The position numbers were made by a program, and so were the translations under genes. From NCBI RefSeq assembly GCF_022569295.1, contig NZ_JAKFIA010000001.1:759001-823000 (forward strand): a DNA stretch of 64,000 bases, given 5' to 3'. The notes beneath the pieces are model-generated. The model was not told the DNA's origin. It saw nothing but the letters and a program-made list of their open reading frames with translations, and searched no databases. The DNA is from Pedomonas mirosovicensis. Lineage in GTDB: Bacteria > Pseudomonadota > Alphaproteobacteria > Sphingomonadales > Sphingomonadaceae. Positions 60,056 to 64,000 of the stretch are shown one piece after another; position 1 is the first letter of the stretch; each line of letters starts with the position of its first letter.

Positions 60056-60735
60056 TGCCCTAGCTCCCGTGACCATGAAATTGCGTTGACGTAAATCCCC
60101 AGCGGATTGGCGCGCAGCCGGTCGGCGTTGCGCGGAATCTGGACGACGATGGTGAGGATCGCCGTCCATCGGGTCGTGTCGGCGAGCTGGCCGTTCTCGT
60201 AGCGGCGCTCGGTCCATGCGACCCGGAAGCTGTCGGGCGACGCGCGGATCACGCTCGAGACGTCGACCGCGATCTGCTGGCGGCCCACTTTGGTGAAGGG
60301 GTCGTTCGAGCGCGCGTAGTCGTTGAGCGCGGCGGCTCCCCGGTCCGTCGTGAAGTCATAGGCGCGCAGCCAGTTTTGCCGGACGATGATCGCGTCGGCC
60401 GGGATCGAGCGGACCTGCTCGATGAAGCGTGCGAGGTGGAACGCAATCTGCGGGTCGGTCGGCTGATAATCGGGAGTTGCTGGGGCGATCGCCTGTGCCT
60501 GGCCGAGCCGGTCCGTCTGAACCACCCACGGAACGACCGTGCCGCGCGCCGACTGCCAGACCAGCGCCGCCGCGAACCCCGCCGATAGGAAGAGCGACCC
60601 GAACGCCATGTAGCGCCAGTTGCGCGCCTGGACGCGAGCCGAGCCGATGCGGTCGTCCCAGACCTGGGCGGCGCGCTGGTACGGCGTTTCGGGTTCAGGA
60701 GCTTTTCCATAGTGCGTCGAGGGTCGTCGGAACAT
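60052..60735 (-). CDS. trbF: Conjugal transfer protein TrbF (VirB8 family)
   Basis: A 227-residue bitopic inner-membrane protein. The membrane helix (about residues 43-62, WRYMAFGSLFLSAGFAAALV) is followed by a periplasmic NTF2-like domain with EQVRSIPADAIIVRQNWLRA and RYENGQLADTTRWTAIL. It seeds assembly of the conjugation channel. Its ATG touches the trbL stop by one base and its stop overlaps trbG, so these genes are strongly coupled. Confidence 0.92.
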   Translation of the reverse strand: MFRRPSTHYGKAPEPETPYQRAAQVWDDRIGSARVQARNWRYMAFGSLFLSAGFAAALVWQSARGTVVPWVVQTDRLGQAQAIAPATPDYQPTDPQIAFHLARFIEQVRSIPADAIIVRQNWLRAYDFTTDRGAAALNDYARSNDPFTKVGRQQIAVDVSSVIRASPDSFRVAWTERRYENGQLADTTRWTAILTIVVQIPRNADRLRANPLGIYVNAISWSRELGQ

Positions 60736-62090
60736 CAGCGGTCACCTTCGGACAGATTGATGGAGGAGCCGCCGCCGTGGCTGTCGCCGCTCCGCACCGC
60801 ATGGACGGTGGTCGAGACGGCATGGCTCATCTGTTGCGAGCGCTTCATGCGGCGGGCCCAGGCGGGCGGCTGATCGCCGCGGCCGGCGGGGCTCGAAGCG
60901 GCCTCATTGGCCGCTTCGCCAACGGTGCCCATGGTAGAGGAGCCCCCCGACGCCCCGAAGGCGGATCGGGCCCCGTTTGCGAAACTGGAGCGCATGCTCG
61001 ACGATGCGCGCTCGGCGGCGCGGCGGAGCGGTGATATGGCGGAGCCAGCGGCCCGGGCGACACCGCCCAGGCCGCTGGCCACGCCCGAGGCGCCCGTCTG
61101 CCCTGCGGCTCCCAGGCTGTACGCTGTCGATGCGCCGGCGGCCAGCGCCGCACCACCCCGAGCTGCGGCGGCTGCACCGCCCGCCAGTGCAGCGCCGCCG
61201 GCGGCGACGGTGCCGACCGTGGCAGATCCGGCCGCGACCATGCCGCCAGCGGCCAGCCCCGTGCCGACCGCAGCACCGGCGCCGAGCTGCGGACCGCCGG
61301 ACACGAGGCCGTTGGCGATGCCGGGACCGAAGATGCCGAGGCCGAGCAAAGTCAGCGCCGCGAGGACGATCGCCATGGCTTCGTCGATCGTCGGCGTGCG
61401 GCCGCCGAAGCCGGCCGTGAATTCGGAGAAGAGGCTCGATCCGATGCCGATGATGACGCCGAGGACCAGCACCTTGATGCCGGAAGAGATGACGTTGCCG
61501 AGCACGCGCTCGGCCATGAAGGCGCTCTTGCCGAAGAGACCGAACGGAATAAGCACGAAGCCGGCGAGCGTCGTCAGCTTGAATTCGATCAGGGTGACAA
61601 AGAGCTGGATGGCGAGGATGAAGAAGGCGAGCAGCACCAGCGCCCAGGCGAGCAGCATCACCGCGATCTGGATGAAGTTCTCGAAGAAGCTCCAGTACCC
61701 AATCAGGTCGGAGATGGAATCGAGCAATGGCCGGCCCGCATCGAGCCCGGTCTGTGCGACGCGGCCGGGACGCATCATGTCGGCGATCGTGAAGCCGGTG
61801 CCGGACGCCTTCAGTCCGAGCCCGGCGAAGCTCTCGAAGATGATGCGGGCAAGGTTGTTCCAGTTGCCGATCAGATAGGCGAAGACGCCGACGAAGAGCG
61901 TCTTCTTGACCAGGCGCGCCATGATGTCGTCATCGGCGCCCCAGCTCCAGAACAGCGCGGCGAGCGTCACGTCGATCACGATCAGCGTGGTGGCGATGAA
62001 GGCCACTTCGCCGCTGAGGAGGCCGAAGCCGCTATCGATGTAGCGGGTGAAGACCTTCAGGAAATGGTCGATGACGCCGGTGCCGCCCAT
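60735..62090 (-). CDS. trbL: Conjugal transfer protein TrbL (VirB6 family)
   Basis: A 451-residue inner-membrane protein with several helices in its first ~260 residues (GEVAFIATTLIVIDVTLAAL, AVMLLAWALVLLAFFILA and others), including AGFVLIPFGLFGKSAFMAERVLG. The last ~190 residues are Gly/Ala/Ser-rich and hydrophilic, low-complexity, and form a tail typical of TrbL. It probably forms the translocation channel. Its stop overlaps trbF by one base; trbK-like lies 4 bases upstream. Confidence 0.92.
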   Translation of the reverse strand: MGGTGVIDHFLKVFTRYIDSGFGLLSGEVAFIATTLIVIDVTLAALFWSWGADDDIMARLVKKTLFVGVFAYLIGNWNNLARIIFESFAGLGLKASGTGFTIADMMRPGRVAQTGLDAGRPLLDSISDLIGYWSFFENFIQIAVMLLAWALVLLAFFILAIQLFVTLIEFKLTTLAGFVLIPFGLFGKSAFMAERVLGNVISSGIKVLVLGVIIGIGSSLFSEFTAGFGGRTPTIDEAMAIVLAALTLLGLGIFGPGIANGLVSGGPQLGAGAAVGTGLAAGGMVAAGSATVGTVAAGGAALAGGAAAAARGGAALAAGASTAYSLGAAGQTGASGVASGLGGVARAAGSAISPLRRAAERASSSMRSSFANGARSAFGASGGSSTMGTVGEAANEAASSPAGRGDQPPAWARRMKRSQQMSHAVSTTVHAVRSGDSHGGGSSINLSEGDR

Positions 62091-62094
62091 GATC

Positions 62095-62469
62095 TCAACG
62101 CGCCTCGTTCGTATGGAGGTCGATCGCCGGCGCGGTCTCGTTAGCGGCGGGGTCGAGCGCGGCCGGAGGGTTCTGAGGCCCCGGCGCTTGAGGCGCAGGC
62201 TGCGGCTGCAAGGCCTGCGACGGTTTCAGGAAGCGGTCGCGGTTGTCCGCCCAGGCCTGAAGACAGGCGGGATCGCGGGTGCCGGCTTCCCCGAGCTGCT
62301 GGCAACGCCGCAGCTCGGTCTTCAGCGGGTCGACGCCCGTTTCGGTCGCGGCGGCGACGCTGCGATAGAGTGTCGGTTCGTCTTTGCGGGAGAGTTCGAT
62401 AGCCGTCGCCGTGATCGCAAAGGTCACGAAGCCGATGGCGCCGATGCGCGCGAGAATCTTTCCGTCCAT
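62095..62469 (-). CDS. TrbK-like small exported protein (possible entry exclusion)
   Basis: A 124-residue protein with one N-terminal membrane helix (about residues 7-27, ARIGAIGFVTFAITATAIEL) and a soluble part containing LKTELRRCQQLGEAGTRDPAC and a Pro/Gln-rich end. Two Cys residues could form a disulfide. Proteins of this type at this position are annotated 'TrbK-alt' or entry-exclusion proteins. I chose the ATG at 62469 (MDGKILARIG). Function is inferred from position and topology. Confidence 0.7.
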   Translation of the reverse strand: MDGKILARIGAIGFVTFAITATAIELSRKDEPTLYRSVAAATETGVDPLKTELRRCQQLGEAGTRDPACLQAWADNRDRFLKPSQALQPQPAPQAPGPQNPPAALDPAANETAPAIDLHTNEAR

Positions 62470-62479
62470 CGCCGCGCCC

Positions 62480-63244
62480 TCAGTTGCTGCCCGGGAACAT
62501 CTGCGCATTGCCGGGCTGGTATCCAGCGCCCGGTGTCAGGAAGCGGCGGCGCTGCTCGCGGCCCTGTTCGGCCGCGGCCGACCGCTCGGCCTCGGCGAGC
62601 GCCTGGGCGCGGCCGTTGGCGGAGACGACGGCGGTGAGATCGGCGAGCTGCTGCGCCTGAAGGGCGAGGAGCTGGTTGCCGGCCTGCGTCGCCTGCAGGG
62701 CGCCGGTCGCGCCCTGGCTCTGACCGACCAGCGCCGACATCTGCGTCCTATTGGTGTCGATGTTGCCGACGACGCCGGCCTGGACGCGCATCGCGTCCTG
62801 GAGTCCCGAGACCGTATTGTTCCAGCGTTCCTTCGCCTGGGCGATGAGCTGCTGGTCGGAGGCGCTCATCGAGGCGCTTCCGGCCCCGTAATTGGTCTGG
62901 AACGCCCGGTCGATGTTCTGGACATTGTAGGCGATGCCCTGCGCCTGGCTGAGGAGTTGCTGGGTGCGCTGGACAGACTGCTGGAGCTGCTGAAGGGAGG
63001 AGAACGGCAGGCTCGTGAGGTTGCGCGCCTGATTGATCAGCATCTGCGCTTCGTTCTGTAGCGACGTGATCTGGTTGTTGATCTGCTGCAGGGCGCGGGT
63101 CGCCGACAGCAGATTCTGGGCGTAGTTGGTCGGATCGTAGACGATCCATTGGGCGGAGGCCGGCGCGATCAGCACCGGTGATATTGACAGCGGCGCGGCT
63201 AGAATGGCGGCGGCGAACGCCGCGCGGGGGACACGCAGTTTCAT
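62480..63244 (-). CDS. trbJ: Conjugal transfer protein TrbJ (VirB5 family)
   Basis: A 254-residue secreted pilus-associated protein. The signal peptide ends near SAQW, after AAILAAPLSISPVLIAPA. The rest is strongly helical and Gln/Asn-rich (RALQQINNQITSLQNEAQML, QLQQSVQRTQQLLSQAQ), the coiled-coil architecture of VirB5/TrbJ minor pilins. The start ATG overlaps the trbE stop (ATGA), and trbK-like follows after 10 bases. Confidence 0.9.
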   Translation of the reverse strand: MKLRVPRAAFAAAILAAPLSISPVLIAPASAQWIVYDPTNYAQNLLSATRALQQINNQITSLQNEAQMLINQARNLTSLPFSSLQQLQQSVQRTQQLLSQAQGIAYNVQNIDRAFQTNYGAGSASMSASDQQLIAQAKERWNNTVSGLQDAMRVQAGVVGNIDTNRTQMSALVGQSQGATGALQATQAGNQLLALQAQQLADLTAVVSANGRAQALAEAERSAAAEQGREQRRRFLTPGAGYQPGNAQMFPGSN

Positions 63245-64000
63245 GGCTGGCTCTCCAGGTTGGGGAGGTTGGGAATGAGGTCGGCCGCCCAGTCGACACC
63301 GCGATGGCGCAGCCACGCCGCGAGGAAGCCCTCGCGCCCGTGCTCGACGACGATGCGGTCGATGGCGGCCTGGTCGGTCTTGGAGGACGCCGCGCAGAGC
63401 GCGAGCGCGACGTCGGCGAGGCCTAGCTCGAACAGCCGGTTGCCGCGGCGGCTCTGGCAGTAATAGTCCCGCTTGGGCATCGCCTGCGCGAGGATCTCGA
63501 TCTGCCGGTCGTTGAGACCGAAGCGTCGGTAGATCGCGGTGATCTGCGGCTCGATCGCCCGCTCGTTCGGCAGCAGCAATCGCGTCTGGCAGCTCTCGAT
63601 GATGGCCGGCGCGATCGCCGAGCCATCGATGTCGGAGAGCGACTGCGTGGCGAAGACGACGCTGGCGTTCTTCTTGCGCAGCGTCTTCAGCCACTCGCGG
63701 AGCTGGCCGGCAAAGCCTTCGTCGTCGAGGGCAAGCCAGCCTTCGTCGACGATGATCAGGGTCGGCTCGCCGTTCAGCCGGTCCTCGATGCGGTGGAAGA
63801 GATAGGAGAGCACCGCCGGGGCCGCGGCCGTCCCGATGAGCCCCTCGGTTTCGAAGGCCTGGACGGTGGCAACGCCGAGATGCTCGCTCTCGGCGTCGAG
63901 CAGCCGGCCATAGGGTCCGCCGACGCAATATGGCCGGAGCGCCTGCTTCAGGTCGTTCGACTGCAGGAGCACCGACAGGCCGGTCATGGTGCGCTCGGCC
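63241..64000 (-). CDS. trbE: Conjugal transfer ATPase TrbE (VirB4 family), C-terminal part
   Basis: The reverse strand gives the last ~252 residues of a VirB4-type ATPase; the N-terminal part, including the Walker A motif, lies beyond the window edge. Visible are Walker B PTLIIVDEGWLALDDEGF, SVVFATQSLSDIDGSAI and a C-terminal LGLADVALALCAASSKTDQ region. VirB4 proteins power pilus building and substrate transfer. Its TGA overlaps the trbJ ATG. The upstream genes trbB, trbC and trbD are expected outside the window. Confidence 0.92.
   Translation of the reverse strand, partial: AERTMTGLSVLLQSNDLKQALRPYCVGGPYGRLLDAESEHLGVATVQAFETEGLIGTAAAPAVLSYLFHRIEDRLNGEPTLIIVDEGWLALDDEGFAGQLREWLKTLRKKNASVVFATQSLSDIDGSAIAPAIIESCQTRLLLPNERAIEPQITAIYRRFGLNDRQIEILAQAMPKRDYYCQSRRGNRLFELGLADVALALCAASSKTDQAAIDRIVVEHGREGFLAAWLRHRGVDWAADLIPNLPNLESQP

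Noticed and set aside
60907..61878. 323-codon forward open frame opposite trbL
   Set aside because: Pro/Ala/Ser-rich shadow of the Gly/Ala-rich TrbL tail; trbL is coupled to its neighbours by overlaps and is clearly the real gene.

Overview
This window is a high-GC alphaproteobacterial chromosome segment, probably Sphingomonadales or a close relative. That placement rests on the argJ-secA neighbourhood, the GroEL and SppA sequence types and the complete str-S10-spc-alpha ribosomal supercluster; it is inference from protein appearance, not a database match. The first ~36.5 kb is conserved core genome. From the 3' end of guaA to the right edge (~27.5 kb) the window carries the left part of an integrative and conjugative element (ICE).

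Layout. 1-3 kb: start of a YqgE/AlgH gene, a Prx5-type peroxiredoxin and SppA. 3-5.3 kb: groES-groEL behind a perfect CIRCE operator; GroES has a C-terminal extension with two AT-hook (RGRP) motifs. 5.9-10.1 kb: a secreted S9 prolyl oligopeptidase-family peptidase, argJ and a DUF2062 membrane protein. 10.4-13.2 kb: secA. 13.6-32.4 kb: rpsL-rpsG-fusA-tuf, then rpsJ through secY-adk, then rpsM-rpsK-rpoA-rplQ, with recognisable promoters before rpsL and rpsM and hairpins at several internal junctions. 32.8-34.4 kb: an iron-type alcohol dehydrogenase and a hot-dog thioesterase, flanked by blocks of dispersed palindromic repeats. 35-36.5 kb: guaA.

The ICE. A tyrosine integrase lies just downstream of guaA, whose 3' end is a known integration hotspot. 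AlpA-like and AbiEi-like winged-helix genes follow. The cargo (38.9-57.6 kb) looks like detoxification and efflux genes, each module with its own local regulator: a VOC protein, a DUF418 membrane protein, a nucleotide-sugar-epimerase-like SDR, MarR, a small DUF2306-like membrane protein, TetR, a SnoaL-like protein, an aldo/keto reductase, two more TetRs, a DUF5519 protein, two paralogous MFS pumps, a FAD monooxygenase, an RND pump with its adaptor, and a LysR regulator. The conjugative type IV secretion genes then run leftward: trbE (cut by the window edge)-trbJ-trbK-like-trbL-trbF-trbG-trbI-DUF2274. The other ICE end, the relaxase and the coupling protein lie outside the window.

Regulation is legible in the cargo. 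An 18-bp operator recurs before one tetR and the membrane gene beside it. A 42-bp palindrome separates the aldo/keto reductase from its divergent tetR. A near-identical promoter with a palindromic spacer sits before both the DUF5519 gene and the FAD monooxygenase. Three cargo genes carry single lesions: an in-frame UAG in the aldo/keto reductase and one-base frameshifts in G runs of an MFS gene and the LysR gene. No rRNA, tRNA or CRISPR array was seen.
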